Source of the DNA: an uncultured Lysobacterales bacterium | GTDB taxonomy: Bacteria; Pseudomonadota; Gammaproteobacteria; Xanthomonadales; SZUA-36 | Reading direction: 5' to 3' | Length of the DNA: 16,006 nucleotides | Assembly: GCA_937995275.1 (NCBI GenBank) | Contig: CALKKN010000094.1 | Location: forward strand, 1-16,006 | Part shown: positions 15,373 through 16,006 of the stretch, in pieces | How positions within the stretch are numbered: position 1 is the stretch's first letter | How the letters are laid out: each line of letters starts with the position of its first letter | Notes under the pieces: model-generated | Databases searched by the model: none | What the model saw: only the letters and a program-made list of their open reading frames with translations | Told to the model about the DNA's origin: nothing | Made by a program: the position numbers and the translations under genes

Positions 15373-15967
15373 CCGCCCGCCGCCTGACGGCTCAGGGCTG
15401 GTTGCGGGCGTCGACGAGGCCGGCCGCGGGCCATTGGCGGGGCCGGTGGTGGTGGCCGCGGTCATTCTCGACCCGGAGCGGCTACCGGCAGGCCTCGGCG
15501 ACTCGAAAAAGCTCAGCGCGGCCCGCCGCGAAACCCTGGCACCGCTGATCCGGGAACGTGCCCTGGCCTGGGCCGTGGTCGACGTATCGCCCGCCGACAT
15601 CGATCGGCTCAATATCCTGCAGGCCACGCTGTTGGGCATGCGGCAGGCGGTCGAACGCCTTGCCGTTCCACCGGCGCTGGCCCTGGTCGACGGGAACCGC
15701 GTCCCGGACCTGCCCTGCCGGGCGCGGGCCATCATCGGCGGCGACGGGCTGGAGCCGGCGATATCGGCGGCCTCCATTCTGGCCAAGGTCGCACGGGATG
15801 AAATCATGCAGGCACTGCACCGGCGGTATCCGCGATACGGATTCGACCGGCACAAGGGCTACCCCACCACAGAGCATCTCGAGCGGCTGGCCCTGCATGG
15901 CCCCTGTCCCGTGCATCGACGGTCATTCGCACCGGTACGCAGGGCGCTGCAGGCCGGCCTGCTTTGA
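15356..15967 (+). CDS. rnhB: ribonuclease HII
   Basis: Cuts RNA in RNA-DNA hybrids, including single ribonucleotides in DNA, with Mn or Mg. The 203 residues (E. coli 198) include [20 protein letters not shown] (17-36; metal ligands D20 and E21), [12 protein letters not shown] (48-59), [11 protein letters not shown] (110-120; D112), [21 protein letters not shown] (128-148; D130, with the usual Lys before Gly-Asp replaced by Gly) and [34 protein letters not shown]. All four catalytic acids are present. The start is GTG 15356, 17 nt inside lpxB; the frame has no better internal start before the DEAGRG motif. In related genomes dnaE usually follows; here the window ends first. Confidence 0.95.
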   Translation: MNPPRSRPPPDGSGLVAGVDEAGRGPLAGPVVVAAVILDPERLPAGLGDSKKLSAARRETLAPLIRERALAWAVVDVSPADIDRLNILQATLLGMRQAVERLAVPPALALVDGNRVPDLPCRARAIIGGDGLEPAISAASILAKVARDEIMQALHRRYPRYGFDRHKGYPTTEHLERLALHGPCPVHRRSFAPVRRALQAGLL

Positions 15968-15986
15968 TCCCTTCCCGGCAGCGGCT

Positions 15987-16006
15987 GTAGGAGCGGCTTT
16001 AGCCGC
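15987..16006 (+). repeat. REP-like hairpin with GTAG head (cut by the right edge)
   Basis: GTAGGAGCGGCTTTAGCCGC consists of a GTAG head, GA, and a perfect 6-bp stem GCGGCT (15993-15998) / AGCCGC (16001-16006) with a TT tip. This is the form of the repetitive extragenic palindromes of pseudomonads and xanthomonads, whose GTAG/GTGG head is recognised by RAYT (TnpA-REP) transposases. It begins 19 nt after the rnhB stop. GCGGCT also occurs just upstream (15981-15986). Only this one copy is visible, so its repetition in the genome is inferred from resemblance. Confidence 0.6.

Noticed and set aside
13345..15855. Open reading frame of 836 codons on the minus strand across fabZ, lpxA, lpxB and rnhB
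   Set aside because: It is antisense to four well-recognised genes; the product is low-complexity and unrecognisable. High GC with biased third positions leaves few stops on the opposite strand.
1..16006. Search for tRNA, CRISPR array, insertion sequence, prophage or defence genes
   Set aside because: No such feature was seen; the plus strand from 1173 to 15967 is almost fully occupied by conserved housekeeping genes.

Overview
The window is a high-GC chromosomal segment from a gammaproteobacterium. It carries the conserved cell-envelope and translation cluster in the order rpsB-tsf-pyrH-frr-uppS-cdsA-dxr-rseP-bamA-skp-lpxD-fabZ-lpxA-lpxB-rnhB, all on the + strand. The frr-uppS-cdsA-dxr-rseP order is the one I know from Pseudomonas and Xanthomonas; Escherichia has dxr before uppS. 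High GC, GTG/TTG starts and a GTAG-headed REP-like hairpin at the right edge fit a Xanthomonadales or Chromatiales-type lineage, but the sequence alone does not fix the genus.

Layout. Positions 1-314 (- strand) hold the first 104 codons of a homogentisate 1,2-dioxygenase gene, transcribed away from a MarR-family regulator gene (392-877, +). The 77 bp between them contain a good sigma70-type promoter for the dioxygenase, with a 20-bp imperfect palindrome in its spacer: a likely operator. Positions 878-1172 hold no convincing gene and probably include the promoter and leader of rpsB. From 1173 to 15967 the genes are packed tightly, with seven stop/start overlaps (tsf/pyrH, frr/uppS, cdsA/dxr, dxr/rseP, lpxD/fabZ, fabZ/lpxA, lpxB/rnhB) that suggest translational coupling. 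The wider gaps are only 32-80 bp (rpsB-tsf, pyrH-frr, rseP-bamA, bamA-skp).

How the genes work together. rpsB, tsf and frr serve translation (ribosomal protein S2, EF-Ts, recycling factor) and pyrH makes UDP for nucleotide pools. dxr and uppS feed isoprenoid and undecaprenyl carrier synthesis. cdsA makes CDP-diacylglycerol. rseP is the site-2 protease of the envelope stress pathway. bamA and skp assemble outer-membrane proteins. lpxD, lpxA and lpxB, with fabZ, make the lipid A disaccharide and balance it against fatty-acid synthesis. rnhB removes RNA from DNA hybrids.

I found no phage, defence system, insertion sequence, CRISPR array or tRNA, and no wholly new system. The unusual points lie inside familiar genes: ribosomal protein S2 has a C-terminal tail of about 185 residues built from 7-residue Ala/Glu/Pro/Lys repeats and a histone-H1-like lysine tract; BamA has a textbook EF-hand calcium loop in a predicted extracellular loop; LpxA has Phe at its acyl-chain ruler position; and CdsA departs from its family signature at four positions.
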